Counted from the first letter of the stretch, positions 9,166 to 20,621 are shown. The stretch is DNA of 64,000 bases from Ensifer adhaerens (GCF_020035535.1 NZ_CP083350.1:754501-818500), one strand, 5' to 3'. Notes: generated by a model from the sequence alone, not told the origin. A program made the numbers and translations.

Positions 9166-10038
9166 TCACGCCGCCGCGAAGGCGGGCAGTTTGAACAGGC
9201 GTTCCGGGTTTTCGACGAGGGCCAGATGCCGTGCCCGGTCATCGCCAAGCCAGCCGAGCACCAGTTCGGCGAGCCGCGCGTCATCAGGATAATCTTCCGA
9301 TTTCCGGATCATGTTGTGCGGCCAGTTCGAGCCCCAGATGATGCGTTCCGGGGCGTGATCCGCGATCCTGCGCGAGAAGGCGGCCACGTCCTCATAGGGC
9401 CAACCCGCGCGCGAACTTTCGTAGACACCCGCGAACTTGAACCAGACATTGCCGCGATCGATCAGCTTCAGGAGCGCCACGATCTCGGGTCCATCCGGAT
9501 CGAGCCCGGCAAAGAACTTGCCGTGATGATCGAACACCCAGCGCGACCGCATACGCTCCAGCCGCGGCAGGTGATCGCGCAGCCTGTTGCCGTCGAACTG
9601 CACGGCGATCATCCAGTCCGCAGCATGGGCCCGCGCATCGACCGCCTCCAGCGCATCGAGCCCCACCGCTCCACCCGGCAGGTCCATGATGCGCGCACCG
9701 ACGGCACCGGCTTCGCCGAGTGCGCGCATGTCCGCATCGGACGTGGTTTCGTCGATGACGACGACGGCACGCGCGGTATCCCCCATCTCGGCCACGCAGG
9801 CGAGCGTATTGGCATTGTCCCGCTGGTGGGCGTTGCCCTGGGTGATGATCACCCTGTCGATGCCGAGCCAGGCCATCACCTGGCGATAGGCCAAAGCATC
9901 CGGCAACGGTTCGACAGGCAAAGGCGGACCTCCCGGAAGCGAGGGGAAGCCCGGCAGGTACATGTGCATCTGCGTATCGACCGTGCCCTTCGGCAGGCGG
10001 GGTTCAGGCGGGCGGCCGGTCAGGATGCGTTCGATCAT
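9166..10038 (-). CDS. gli: D-galactarolactone isomerase (amidohydrolase superfamily)
   Basis: A 290-residue amidohydrolase-superfamily protein (COG3618 type). The HxH metal motif is near the N-terminus (DTQMHMYLPG, ~24-33), a lysine-free middle carries QFDGNRLRDHLPRL and WVFDHHGKF, and IIWGSNWPHN near residue 235 supplies the late active-site residues. In Agrobacterium tumefaciens the homologous enzyme Gli converts galactaro-1,5-lactone, made by uronate dehydrogenase, to the 1,4-lactone used by Gci. Its start overlaps the end of gci by four bases (ATGA), so the two are translationally coupled. A general sugar-lactone hydrolase role is the alternative. Confidence 0.8.
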   Translation of the reverse strand: MIERILTGRPPEPRLPKGTVDTQMHMYLPGFPSLPGGPPLPVEPLPDALAYRQVMAWLGIDRVIITQGNAHQRDNANTLACVAEMGDTARAVVVIDETTSDADMRALGEAGAVGARIMDLPGGAVGLDALEAVDARAHAADWMIAVQFDGNRLRDHLPRLERMRSRWVFDHHGKFFAGLDPDGPEIVALLKLIDRGNVWFKFAGVYESSRAGWPYEDVAAFSRRIADHAPERIIWGSNWPHNMIRKSEDYPDDARLAELVLGWLGDDRARHLALVENPERLFKLPAFAAA

Positions 10039-11177
10039 TTTGCGATCTCGGGCATCTTGAACTGGGCGAGTGCGTCGCGATTGATCTCGATCCCGAGACC
10101 GGGTGCGTCGGGGATGGCGACGACGCCGTTGACCGCTTCGATCGGCGTCTTCAACACAGCCTGCCGGAACGGATTGTCGGTGCGATCGAACTCCATGATC
10201 GGCTCGATCGGGTTTACCCGCACCGGGTCGGGCGTCATCGCCGCCATGAACTGCAGTGCTGCGGCAAGGTGAACGGCGGTGCCCCAGACATGCGGAACCA
10301 CCCGAACGCCATGCAGGGTCGCAAGGCTTGCGATCTTCGCCATTTCGGAGAATCCGCCACAACCGCAGAGGTCCGGCTGCACGATATCGACGGCGCGGCT
10401 TTCGATCGCCGGCCACATGCCGTAGCGCGTGTGCCAGGTCTCGCCGCCGGCGATCGGTATCGGCTGGCCCGCCCTGACTTCGCGATAGGCGGAAAGCTGT
10501 TCCGGAACGACCGGCTCCTCGAACCAGTCGATGTCGTACTCGGCCGCAGCCTTGCCGAGCCGGACCGCCTCCGTAACCGTGTAGCCGTGATTGGCGTCGA
10601 TCATCAGCCGCATGTCGTCGCCGATCGCCTCACGCACCGCGCGGATGACGCGCAGGTCTTCGTCGACGCCGAAACCGATCTTGATCTTGCAGGCGTGAAA
10701 GCCCTGCGCCCGCCGCTCCGCCATCTCCAACGCATTGTCGGAGACGCGATCGACGCCATCGCGCTTGAAGCTGCCGGTGGCGTAGGCGCGAACGCTTTCG
10801 CGCCAGCGGCCGCCGAGCAGCATGGAGACCGAGGCGCCGTAGTGTTTGCCCTTGATGTCCCAGAGCGCGATGTCGATGCCGGACAGCGCCGTGATCGTCA
10901 GACCGCGCTGCCCCTGATCACGAAGCGCATTGTAGAGGATCGCCCAGAGCTTTTCCGTCTGGCGCGGATCCTGACCGATCAGCCAGGGGGAATAGGCCGC
11001 GACCACGGCGGCATTCGGCCGCGCCGGCCCCAGGCATTCGCCCCAGCCGATAGTCCCATCGTCGCATTCGATCTCCACCAGCACATGGGCGCGGCGATCA
11101 AAGCGCATGGACGCGCTTTCGAAGGGCACGGCCAGGCGATGTTCGAGGAGGTGGGTGCGGACGGCGACGATCTTCAT
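10035..11177 (-). CDS. gci: Galactarolactone cycloisomerase (enolase superfamily)
   Basis: A 380-residue mandelate racemase/muconate lactonising enzyme-family protein. Active-site elements are visible: KxK in HACKIKIGFG, the metal aspartate in MLMIDANHGYTV, EEPV, the GGE motif in PIAGGETWHTRYG, and the histidine in VVPHVWGTAVH. The Agrobacterium homologue Gci opens D-galactaro-1,4-lactone to 3-deoxy-2-keto-L-threo-hexarate. Position between kdgD and gli supports this role over other enolase-superfamily dehydratases. kdgD ends 16 bases upstream. Confidence 0.85.
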   Translation of the reverse strand: MKIVAVRTHLLEHRLAVPFESASMRFDRRAHVLVEIECDDGTIGWGECLGPARPNAAVVAAYSPWLIGQDPRQTEKLWAILYNALRDQGQRGLTITALSGIDIALWDIKGKHYGASVSMLLGGRWRESVRAYATGSFKRDGVDRVSDNALEMAERRAQGFHACKIKIGFGVDEDLRVIRAVREAIGDDMRLMIDANHGYTVTEAVRLGKAAAEYDIDWFEEPVVPEQLSAYREVRAGQPIPIAGGETWHTRYGMWPAIESRAVDIVQPDLCGCGGFSEMAKIASLATLHGVRVVPHVWGTAVHLAAALQFMAAMTPDPVRVNPIEPIMEFDRTDNPFRQAVLKTPIEAVNGVVAIPDAPGLGIEINRDALAQFKMPEIAK

Positions 11178-11193
11178 GGGCTATCCCCCGCGC

Positions 11194-12120
<927 letters not shown>

Positions 12121-12184
12121 CTAAAACTCGACGCGCCTTACTAAGCAAGTCATCACACACATGTCAATATCTCATAATATATGT

Positions 12185-12196
12185 TGTCATATGACA
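12185..12196. promoter_or_regulatory. Palindromic operator in the kdgD-udh divergent region
   Basis: TGTCATATGACA is a perfect 12-bp palindrome 80 bases upstream of kdgD. A related partial copy, TTGTATGACAT, lies at about 12317-12327, 50 bases before udh. The surrounding 12106-12378 is AT-rich and holds no gene. FadR-type GntR regulators bind short palindromes of this kind, and one is encoded just downstream of udh, so it is the likely ligand-released repressor of both transcripts. The assignment is inferred from position. Confidence 0.6.
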
Positions 12197-12378
12197 GATG
12201 GATTTGGCTTTCTTCTCGCAAAGACCACGTTGCATGCGGAACGCATCGCCGCAGAATGCAATGCATGGGCGACGCACCGGTATTGCGCGAAAGATGTATT
12301 ATATGTTAGCCGATATTGTATGACATGCTGAAAAATGCGAGTGGGACGCCCTTTCGCCGGCATGAGGGAGGACAGGCG

Positions 12379-13173
12379 ATGGAACGACTTCTGATCACCG
12401 GTGCAGCGGGCCAACTGGGTCGCGTCATGCGTAAAAAGCTCGCGCCACTGGCCAAGACAATCCGTCTGTCTGATCGGGCGCCGCTCGATCCGCCCGCCGA
12501 AAACGAAGAATGCGTTCAGTGCGACCTCGCCGATGCCAGCGCCGTCAACAGTCTCGTGGCCGGTTGCGATGCGATCGTGCATCTCGGCGGCATCTCCGTC
12601 GAGCGGCCCTTCTCGGAGATTCTCGACGCCAACATCCTCGGCCTCTACAACCTCTACGAGGCGGCTCGCGCCCACCATCAGCCACGCATCCTGTTCGCCA
12701 GCACCAACCACACGATCGGCTACTACCCGCAGAGCGAACGGCTCGGCCCAGATGCGCCTTATCGGCCGGACGGACTTTACGGCGTCTCCAAATGCTTCGG
12801 CGAAGCGCTTGCCCGGATGTATTTCGACAAGTTCGGCCAGGAGACTGCCCTGCTCCGGATCGGCTCCTGCGTGCCGGAACCGGTCAACTACCGCATGCTC
12901 TCCACCTGGCTCTCGCACGACGATTTCGCCTCCCTGACCGAGGCCGTGTTCCGCGCGCCCGTTCTCGGCTGCCCGGTCATCTGGGGCGCGTCGGCCAACG
13001 ACGCCGGCTGGTGGGACAATTCGCACATCGGATGGCTCGGCTGGCGACCGAAGGACAATGCCGAGGTTTTCCGCGACAAGGTTGCCGCCAATAGCCCGAA
13101 ACCGCAGCCGAGCGACGCGCTCGTGCGCTATCAGGGCGGCGCTTTCGTCGATGACCCGATCTTCGAGGAATAG
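12379..13173 (+). CDS. udh: Uronate dehydrogenase
   Basis: A 264-residue NAD-dependent extended SDR that oxidises D-galacturonate or D-glucuronate to the aldaro-1,5-lactone. The Rossmann motif is TGAAGQLG (residues 8-15), the catalytic Ser/Thr lies in FASTNHTIGYY and the YxxxK in LYGVSKCFGE. Size and the C-terminal WWDNSHIGWLGWRPKDNAE segment match the Agrobacterium enzyme. ATG 12379 follows GGGAGGACAGG. It is divergent from the operon that encodes the next three steps and is followed by the regulator gene. Confidence 0.9.
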   Translation: MERLLITGAAGQLGRVMRKKLAPLAKTIRLSDRAPLDPPAENEECVQCDLADASAVNSLVAGCDAIVHLGGISVERPFSEILDANILGLYNLYEAARAHHQPRILFASTNHTIGYYPQSERLGPDAPYRPDGLYGVSKCFGEALARMYFDKFGQETALLRIGSCVPEPVNYRMLSTWLSHDDFASLTEAVFRAPVLGCPVIWGASANDAGWWDNSHIGWLGWRPKDNAEVFRDKVAANSPKPQPSDALVRYQGGAFVDDPIFEE

Positions 13174-13259
13174 GCCTCAAGCCTTGGCAGTGGATTGCGC
13201 CGAGGATCGGCAATGGCGTATCCAGAAACGCAAACCAAGTTCGAGAAACGGCCACGCCC

Positions 13260-13997
13260 ATGAGCAACGTCACCGCCCCCGACAACACAACGCCACAAGG
13301 CAGGACGCTGGTGGCCAAAATGACGGATGCCCTCAGCGGCCAGATCAGCAGCGGGCACTACAAGCCGGGCGATCGCCTGCCTTCGGAGGCGCAGCTTACC
13401 CAGGAGTTCGGCGTGAGCCGCACGGTCGTGCGCGAAGCAATCGCGGCACTGCGCTCCGGCGGGCTGGTCGAAGCGAGGCACGGCATCGGGGTCTTCGTGC
13501 TGGAACCGGCTCCGACGGCGGCAATGCCGTTCCACGGCATCGATCTGGCGCGCGTCTCCTCGCTGATAGAAATGCTGGAGCTCAGAACTGCAGTCGAAGG
13601 TGACGCGGCCGCACTGGCGGCCCTTCGTCGCTCGCCGGCGCAGGAAGAAAAGATCGTCGAGGCGTTCGACAGCTTCTGCGCGAGCGCCGCCGAAGGACGC
13701 CCGACTGCGGAGGCCGATTTCAACTTCCATCTCGCGATCGCCCAGGCGACCAACAACCCGCGCTTCGGCCAATTCCTGCAGATGCTGGGCACGGCGCTCA
13801 TTCCCCGCCGGGCAGTATCGGAGAGCGGCGAAGAAACCGTGCTGGCGTCAGAGGAGTTGTCGCGACTGATCGCTGAGCACGAGGCCATTCTCGTCGCGAT
13901 CCAGGACGGCGACGAGGAGCAGGCGCGCAGCGCCATGCGCCAGCATCTCAAGAACAGCCAGGTTCGTTATCGTTCGATGTTGCGCGCGGCGCGCTGA
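13260..13997 (+). CDS. GntR-family (FadR subfamily) regulator
   Basis: A 245-residue regulator. The N-terminal winged helix (LVAKMTDALSGQISSGHYKP, then LPSEAQLTQEFGVSRTVVRE) is the GntR signature. The C-terminal all-helical FCD domain (~100-230) has the metal/ligand histidines in ADFNFHLAIAQATNN and in ISEHE-like and MRQHL positions (LIAEHEAI, RQHLKNSQ). FadR-type regulators of uronate genes typically bind an aldarate or keto-deoxy intermediate. It follows udh by 86 bases and is probably cotranscribed. Confidence 0.88.
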   Translation: MSNVTAPDNTTPQGRTLVAKMTDALSGQISSGHYKPGDRLPSEAQLTQEFGVSRTVVREAIAALRSGGLVEARHGIGVFVLEPAPTAAMPFHGIDLARVSSLIEMLELRTAVEGDAAALAALRRSPAQEEKIVEAFDSFCASAAEGRPTAEADFNFHLAIAQATNNPRFGQFLQMLGTALIPRRAVSESGEETVLASEELSRLIAEHEAILVAIQDGDEEQARSAMRQHLKNSQVRYRSMLRAAR

Positions 13998-14017
13998 GCA
14001 ACAGGCGGCCAGCGCCC

Positions 14018-15073
14018 TCAGGCGCTGCCGAGGCGGCGTATGTTGCTCGCAAGTTCGGCAGCCAGGCGAAGAGCGGCCGCGGTCGCCCCGGCCATCTGCG
14101 GCATGATCAGCCATTCGAGCGTCCACGCCGCCCCGGAGCGTTCCTGCTCGTGGACCAGCGCATGATGCATACCGGAGAGCTGGGTCGCATTGAACCGCGC
14201 CAATGACACCAGAACCTCGGCCGCGACCGGGTTCTGCTTGTGGGCCATTGCCGAGGAAGCACCGCCACCGGCGAGCTCGATTTCATCGCCCTGCTGCGCC
14301 ATCAACGCGATATCCTGGCCGAACTTGCCGAGGCTGCCGGTCACCAGCGAAAGCGCATTGGCAAAGTCCGCCACCTCGGAACGCTGGCTATGCCATTGCG
14401 GAAAATCGGCGAGCCCCAGTTCTTCTGCAAGCGTCGCACGCACGTCGTCGGCCCGGCCCTCAAGTTTATCGAGCGTCCCGGCAGCGCCTCCGAACTGGAC
14501 GGCGAAGAGATCGCGGTCCATCGCCTCAAGACGGTCCTTATGGTCGAGCAGCGGCTCGATCCAGCTGCGCAGCCGGTCCGATACCGTGATCGGGATTGCC
14601 GCCTGCATCCGGGTCCGCCCCATCAGCGAATGATCGCCCCATTCGCTGTCGCATTCTTCGAGCACCGAGACGACATTGCCGAGGCGGACGGCGAAAAGCT
14701 CGGCAACCGCCTTCATCCGCAACATCAGGCTGGTGTCGATGACGTCCTGGCTGGTCGCGCCATAGTGCACATATTCGGCAACCTCACGACCGACGGCAGC
14801 GCGCAATTGCCGGACGAGTTCCGGCACGACCACCCCATCCACACCCATGGCGCGCTTGAGCGCGATCACATCGGGCGAGAAAGCACGGCAAGCCTCGGTA
14901 ATTCGGTCGGCCGCGCTCGCCGGGATGATCCCGTGCACGGCTTCCGCCCGTGCCAGCGCCGCCTCGAAGGCGAGCATCGCGTGGATGTCGGCGGAGGCCG
15001 AAAACTCGGCGGCAACCGCCTCATCACCCAGAAGCCCCGAGAGATAAGGATGGTCGAAGGCGGAATAGGTCAT
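14018..15073 (-). CDS. pcaB: 3-carboxy-cis,cis-muconate cycloisomerase
   Basis: A 351-residue fumarase/aspartase-superfamily enzyme that lactonises 3-carboxy-cis,cis-muconate to 4-carboxymuconolactone. The superfamily signature appears as GGGASSAMAHKQNPVAAE (~260-277), with the usual early motif HYGATSQDVIDTSL (~108-121). It is shorter than the ~450-residue enzymes of pseudomonads, as is usual in rhizobia. It is the last gene of the pcaDCHGB operon, 86 bases after pcaG. ATG 15073 gives the standard N-terminus. Confidence 0.92.
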   Translation of the reverse strand: MTYSAFDHPYLSGLLGDEAVAAEFSASADIHAMLAFEAALARAEAVHGIIPASAADRITEACRAFSPDVIALKRAMGVDGVVVPELVRQLRAAVGREVAEYVHYGATSQDVIDTSLMLRMKAVAELFAVRLGNVVSVLEECDSEWGDHSLMGRTRMQAAIPITVSDRLRSWIEPLLDHKDRLEAMDRDLFAVQFGGAAGTLDKLEGRADDVRATLAEELGLADFPQWHSQRSEVADFANALSLVTGSLGKFGQDIALMAQQGDEIELAGGGASSAMAHKQNPVAAEVLVSLARFNATQLSGMHHALVHEQERSGAAWTLEWLIMPQMAGATAAALRLAAELASNIRRLGSA

Positions 15074-15159
15074 GGTTTCCCCGTTTCTGCTTGCCGAACG
15101 AAATGCCACCTGCTGCATGAGGGCATCCAAGCCCCCATGTCCAGGCGTGACATTCCTGT

Positions 15160-15774
15160 TCAGATGTCGAGGAAGACCGTTTCCTTCTCACCCTGCAGGT
15201 GAATGTCAAAAACATAATTAGGCGCCGCTCCGGTTGCGACAAGCGTCGCAACGCGATGGCGATGTTCAATCCGCGCGAGGAGCGGATCGAGAGCATTCGC
15301 TTCCGTCTCTTCGGGGAAGTACATGCGCGTGTGCAGCCCGATATTGATGCCGCGAGCGACGATCCAGAAGGTGATGTGCGGCGCCATCGGTCGGCCGTCC
15401 TTGAACGGTACGCGCCCAGGCTTTACGGTCTCGAAGGCGAAGACGCCGTCTTCGGCGCCGGTCGGACAGCGCCCCCAGCCGGAGAAGTTCGGGTCCGCCG
15501 AGCCGCGCATTTCGGTTGGCGAGTTATGGAAACCTGCCGCGTCCGCCTGCCAGATCTCGATGAGCGCGTCCTTCAGCGGCGCACCGGCCCCATCGATCAC
15601 GCGGCCGGTTATGTTGATACGCTCGCCGAGCGTCTCATCGTTCACCATCCGTGTGCCGAGGTCCGTTTCATAGACGCCGCCAATGCCGCAGAAATTCGGC
15701 GTCAGCCCGATATGCACATAGGGACCGGCAGTCTGCGAGGGCGTCTCCTTGAGATATCCAAGTTGCTGCACCAT
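15160..15774 (-). CDS. pcaG: Protocatechuate 3,4-dioxygenase alpha subunit
   Basis: A 204-residue subunit of protocatechuate 3,4-dioxygenase. It shares the intradiol beta-sandwich fold (TGRVIDGAGAPLKDALIEIW, GRCPTGAEDGVFAFETVKPG) but lacks the full tyrosine/histidine iron-ligand set of PcaH. It pairs with PcaH to form the active-site pocket. Its ATG shares one base with the pcaH stop (TGATG), so the subunits are coupled. The start at 15774 is fixed by [19 protein letters not shown], the normal PcaG N-terminus. Confidence 0.93.
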   Translation of the reverse strand: MVQQLGYLKETPSQTAGPYVHIGLTPNFCGIGGVYETDLGTRMVNDETLGERINITGRVIDGAGAPLKDALIEIWQADAAGFHNSPTEMRGSADPNFSGWGRCPTGAEDGVFAFETVKPGRVPFKDGRPMAPHITFWIVARGINIGLHTRMYFPEETEANALDPLLARIEHRHRVATLVATGAAPNYVFDIHLQGEKETVFLDI

Positions 15775-16526
15775 CAGTTGCCCTCCAGCCGGTTCTCGAA
15801 CAGCGTCGAGCGGCGTCCGCGCAGCACGATGTCGAATTTGTAAGCACGGGCATCGAACGGGATCGTGTTTGCCCAGTCGAGCGGCGCGATCAGTTGTTCG
15901 ATCGCCTGGCGATCGGGGATCGTGTTGACGATCGGACACTTCCAGATCATCGGGTCACCCTCGAAATACATCTGGGTGATCAGACGCTGCGCAAAACCGT
16001 GGCCGAAGACCGAGAAATGAATGTGGGCCGGACGCCAGTCGTTGACGCCATTTGGCCAGGGATAGGGGCCCGGCTTGATCGTACGGAAGCTGTAAAAGCC
16101 GTCTTCATCGGTGATCGTGCGGCCGCAGCCGCCGAAGTTCGGGTCGAGCGGCGCGAGATAGCTTTCCTTCTTGTGGCGGTATCGGCCGCCGGCATTGGCC
16201 TGCCAGAATTCCAGCAACGCCCCCGGCACCGCGCGCCCGCGCTCGTCGAGTACCCGGCCATGAACGATGATGCGCTCGCCGATGGCGCTTTCGCCCGCCC
16301 GCGCGAAATTGTGGATCAGATCGTTGTCGAGTTCGCCGATCATAGAATGACCGAAGACCGGACCGGTGATTTCCGAGATCGTGCCGTCGAGCGACAGGAG
16401 CGCCTTCTGCGGCGAGCGCAGCACCGAGGTCTTGTAGCCCGGCGTCAGCGCCGGCGCGTGCCACTCACGGTCGCGCGGGAAGAAGGCGCCGGTCTCCGGC
16501 TTTCCGTTCGTTCTGTCGGACATCAT
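15774..16526 (-). CDS. pcaH: Protocatechuate 3,4-dioxygenase beta subunit
   Basis: A 250-residue catalytic subunit that cleaves the ring of protocatechuate between the hydroxyls to give 3-carboxy-cis,cis-muconate. The non-heme ferric ligands are visible: a tyrosine in [10 protein letters not shown], a tyrosine in PGPYPWP, and two histidines in [12 protein letters not shown]. The intradiol signature [20 protein letters not shown] is present. Two ATGs in a row occur at 16526 and 16523. It lies between pcaC (9 bases upstream) and pcaG. Confidence 0.95.
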   Translation of the reverse strand: MMSDRTNGKPETGAFFPRDREWHAPALTPGYKTSVLRSPQKALLSLDGTISEITGPVFGHSMIGELDNDLIHNFARAGESAIGERIIVHGRVLDERGRAVPGALLEFWQANAGGRYRHKKESYLAPLDPNFGGCGRTITDEDGFYSFRTIKPGPYPWPNGVNDWRPAHIHFSVFGHGFAQRLITQMYFEGDPMIWKCPIVNTIPDRQAIEQLIAPLDWANTIPFDARAYKFDIVLRGRRSTLFENRLEGN

Positions 16527-16535
16527 CTTCTCCCG

Positions 16536-16940
16536 TCAGGCCGCCTTGCCGGCATCGATCTCGGCGAACACCTGCTTGGCGATCTTGATCGCGTGGTTGG
16601 CCGCCGGCACGCCGGCATAGATCGCCACATGCAGCAGCGCCTCGCAGATATCCTCGCGGCTTGCGCCGGTGTTGGTCGTCGCCCGCACGTGCATGGCCAC
16701 CTCGTCGTCCTGGCCGAGGGCGGCGAGCAGGGCGATCGTCACGATCGAGCGCTCGCGCTTCGTCCAGGTCGGCCGGGACCAGACATGGCCCCAGGCCGCT
16801 TCGGTGATCAACTCCTGAAAGGGGCGATCGAATTCGGTGGAACCCGACTGCGTCCGATCCACGTGATTGTCGCCGAGCACGGCCCGGCGCGTGGCCATGC
16901 CCTGGCGATAGCGGTCGGAGGGCGCAGAAGCGTCACTCAT
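16536..16940 (-). CDS. pcaC: 4-carboxymuconolactone decarboxylase
   Basis: A 134-residue AhpD-fold protein that decarboxylates 4-carboxymuconolactone to 3-oxoadipate enol-lactone. The core EFDRPFQELITEAAWGHVWS, RPTWTKRERSIVTIALLAAL and the histidine region MHVRATTNTGASREDICEAL match PcaC; the CxxC of peroxidase members is absent, as expected. It overlaps the end of pcaD by eight bases. This is the separate-gene form, not the PcaL fusion. Confidence 0.93.
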   Translation of the reverse strand: MSDASAPSDRYRQGMATRRAVLGDNHVDRTQSGSTEFDRPFQELITEAAWGHVWSRPTWTKRERSIVTIALLAALGQDDEVAMHVRATTNTGASREDICEALLHVAIYAGVPAANHAIKIAKQVFAEIDAGKAA

Positions 16941-17745
16941 GGGTCTTGTCTCCATGCATTGCGATTTCAAAGAAGGCGCGAAGCACCGCGGTCAAGGTTT
17001 CAGGGTTTTCGACGCAGGGAATGTGACCGGCATCGCGGATGACTTCGTAGCGGGCTCCCGGGATGAGGCGGGCAGTCGCAAGCACCACATCCGGCGGCGT
17101 CGAGCCGTCCTGGTCGCCGACGACACAGAGCGTGGGCACCGCGATGCGGGCGGCGGCCTCGGTGTAATCGGCATCGCGGATGGCGGCGCAGGTGGCGATG
17201 TATCCGGTCACCGGCTGGCGCACTAGCATGTTGCGGTAGCCGGCATAGGCGGTGTTTTCTGGCCGGCGGAAGGCCGGGGTGAACCAGCGTTCGAGCACAC
17301 CGTCGGCGATCCCTTCGATGCCGTGTTCCTCGATGGCAGCGATGCGCGCCGCCCACATCTCGGCCGTACCGATCTTGTGTGCCGTGTCGCAAAGTACCAG
17401 CGCACGCACAAGATCGGGCCGGCGCTGGTAGAGCGACTGCGCAATCAACCCGCCGACCGAAAGACCGCAGACGATCGCCTGCTTGACCGAGAGCATATCG
17501 AGCAGGCCGGCTAGGTCGTTGGCGTGATCCTCGATCGCGTAAGGGATCGGACCGATATCGGAGAGGCCATGGCCGCGCTTGTCATAGAGGACGATGGCAT
17601 AATCGCCGGCGAGCCGGACGATAACGTCGCGCCAGATACGAAAATCCGTGCCGAGCGAATTGGCAAAAACCAGCACCGGACGGTCGCCGGTCGCGCCGAT
17701 CACCTGGTAGTGGATCGTGATGTCGTTGATGCGGGCAAACTGCAC
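16933..17745 (-). CDS. pcaD: 3-oxoadipate enol-lactonase
   Basis: A 270-residue alpha/beta hydrolase that opens 3-oxoadipate enol-lactone to 3-oxoadipate. The nucleophile elbow is GLSVGG (~94-99), with the oxyanion region FANSLGTDFRIW near residue 30 and the catalytic histidine in DAGHIPCVENPE near the C-terminus. The start is GTG at 17745, with GGAGGAGAG five bases upstream and the normal MQFARINDITIHYQ N-terminus. It is the first gene of the pcaDCHGB operon, divergent from pcaQ. Confidence 0.93.
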   Translation of the reverse strand: MQFARINDITIHYQVIGATGDRPVLVFANSLGTDFRIWRDVIVRLAGDYAIVLYDKRGHGLSDIGPIPYAIEDHANDLAGLLDMLSVKQAIVCGLSVGGLIAQSLYQRRPDLVRALVLCDTAHKIGTAEMWAARIAAIEEHGIEGIADGVLERWFTPAFRRPENTAYAGYRNMLVRQPVTGYIATCAAIRDADYTEAAARIAVPTLCVVGDQDGSTPPDVVLATARLIPGARYEVIRDAGHIPCVENPETLTAVLRAFFEIAMHGDKTHE

Positions 17746-17815
17746 GGGCTCTCTCCTCCGCCACCAAATTGGATATTTAATCTGGTTAGGTAAAATGATA
17801 TTTCATGGCATTTCA

Positions 17816-17831
17816 TTAACTTGAGGGTTAT
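17816..17831. promoter_or_regulatory. PcaQ binding site
   Basis: TTAACTTGAGGGTTAT reads as TTAACC-N4-GGTTAT with one mismatch. This is the reverse complement of the ATAACC-N4-GGTTAA motif described for PcaQ in Sinorhizobium. It sits 71 bases before pcaD and just before pcaQ, where a LysR activator would control the operon and its own gene. PcaQ is known to respond to 3-carboxymuconate-type intermediates. Confidence 0.78.
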
Positions 17832-17838
17832 GAATTCC

Positions 17839-18765
17839 ATGATCGACGCCCGGGTCAAGTTTCGCCATCTGCAGACTTTTGTCGAGGTCTCCCGGCAGAA
17901 GAGCGTCATGAAGGCGGCCGAACTGCTGCATGTCAGCCAACCGGCCGTAACCAAGACGATCCGCGAGCTCGAAGAGGTACTTGGCGTCGCGGTCTTCGAG
18001 CGCGACGGGCGCGGTATCAAGATAACACGTTATGGCGAGGTGTTCCTGCGCCACGCCGGTGCAGCGCTGACGGCCCTGCGGCAGGGGCTCGATTCCGTCT
18101 CGCAGGAACGCGACGGCGACGGCGTTCCGGTCAGGGTCGGCGCGCTGCCGACGGTCTCGACACGGATCATGCCGCTCGCCATGACGCTCTTCCTCAAGGA
18201 GGATACCGGCGCCCGCATCAAGATCGTCACCGGCGAAAACGCCGTGCTCCTCGAGCAATTGCGCGTCGGCGATCTTGATCTGGTCGTCGGGCGGCTTGCG
18301 GCACCGGAGAAAATGACGGGCTTTTCCTTCGAGCACCTCTATTCCGAGCAAGTGGTTTTTGCCGTGCGCGCCGGGCATCCGCTGCTTTCAGGCGCGCATT
18401 CCACCTTTGCACGGCTTGCGGATTTCCCGGTGCTGATGCCGACGCGCGCCTCGATCATTCGCCCTTTCGTCGAGCGCTTCCTGATCACCAACGGCATCGC
18501 CAGCCTGCCGAACCAGATCGAGACCGTGTCCGACGCCTTTGGCCGCGCCTTCGTCCGGGCGAGCGATGCGATCTGGATCATTTCGGCCGGCGTGGTCGCC
18601 AGCGACGTCGACGATGGAACGATCGCCATCCTGCCAATCGACACCAGCGAGACCAAGGGCCCGGTTGGGCTTACCATGCGCGCCGATGCGGCACCGACAC
18701 TGGCCCTGTCCATCCTGATGCAGACCATTCGCGAGGCGGCCACCGACGTCGCCTCCAAACTCTGA
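17839..18765 (+). CDS. pcaQ: LysR-type activator of the pca operon
   Basis: A 308-residue LysR regulator. The N-terminal helix-turn-helix reads RHLQTFVEVSRQKSVMKAAE, then LLHVSQPAVTKTIRELEE. The effector domain (~95-305) includes RVGALPTVSTRIMPLAMTLF and the C-terminal SAGVVASDVDDGTIAILPID. The DNA-binding domain closely matches known PcaQ proteins, and it is divergent from pcaD with a near-consensus PcaQ site between. ATG 17839 is used; an earlier ATG at 17830 would place coding sequence in the operator. Confidence 0.93.
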   Translation: MIDARVKFRHLQTFVEVSRQKSVMKAAELLHVSQPAVTKTIRELEEVLGVAVFERDGRGIKITRYGEVFLRHAGAALTALRQGLDSVSQERDGDGVPVRVGALPTVSTRIMPLAMTLFLKEDTGARIKIVTGENAVLLEQLRVGDLDLVVGRLAAPEKMTGFSFEHLYSEQVVFAVRAGHPLLSGAHSTFARLADFPVLMPTRASIIRPFVERFLITNGIASLPNQIETVSDAFGRAFVRASDAIWIISAGVVASDVDDGTIAILPIDTSETKGPVGLTMRADAAPTLALSILMQTIREAATDVASKL

Positions 18766-18842
18766 GCCGCATGCCCGGAATTCGCGGCTTTACAAGCCCC
18801 GGCCGGCAACCGAGATTGCGGGCCCGACAGACTGGTGACCTG

Positions 18843-19364
18843 ATGCCGACCTCTCCGCTTCTCGTTGAAGGCTTTTCCCAAAGCCACATTCCCGAAATGC
18901 TCGACTGGTTCTCGAACCTCGAAGCGCTGGTGCAATGGGGCGGCCCCGGCCTGTCCTTCCCGCTCGAGGCGGGGCAGCTCGATGCCATGATCGCGGAAAC
19001 CTTTGGCGCCGAACCCGGGCGGTCCATGTTCGCCGGTCTGGTCGACGACAAGCTTGCCGGCCATGCGCAGGTAGCACTCGATTGGCAGAACGGTCTCGGC
19101 CGTCTCAGCCGGGTCGCCATCAATCCGCGCATGCGCGGCCGGGGCCTCGCCCAGCCATTCCTGCGCGAGGTAACCAGCCGCTTCTTCGCCAACCCTGCCT
19201 TCGAGCGACTGGAACTCAACGTCTACACGTTCAACGAGGCGGCAATCCGCACCTACCGCAGCCTCGGCTTTCGCGAGGAAGGCGTGCGGCGATCCTCGGC
19301 CAAGGTCGGTAACGCCCGTTGGGACACGGCGATCTACGGCCTGCTCAGGAACGAGTGGAACTGA
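18843..19364 (+). CDS. GNAT-family N-acetyltransferase
   Basis: A 173-residue acetyltransferase. The acetyl-CoA site appears as RVAINPRMRGRGLAQPFLRE (~96-115), a V/I-x-P-x-x-R-G-x-G-like P-loop, and the C-terminal motif B as RLELNVYTFNEAAIRTYRSL followed by GFREEG. It resembles RimJ/RimL-type enzymes. The substrate is unknown. It lies 77 bases after pcaQ on the same strand and has no evident tie to aromatic catabolism. Confidence 0.82.
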   Translation: MPTSPLLVEGFSQSHIPEMLDWFSNLEALVQWGGPGLSFPLEAGQLDAMIAETFGAEPGRSMFAGLVDDKLAGHAQVALDWQNGLGRLSRVAINPRMRGRGLAQPFLREVTSRFFANPAFERLELNVYTFNEAAIRTYRSLGFREEGVRRSSAKVGNARWDTAIYGLLRNEWN

Positions 19365-19379
19365 CGGCGCGGCGAAACG

Positions 19380-20621
<1,242 letters not shown>

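Noticed and set aside
14010..14027. CAGCGCC/GGCGCTG hairpin between the convergent GntR and pcaB genes
   Set aside because: The stem is only seven bp, overlaps the pcaB stop codon and has no T run, so it was not called a terminator.
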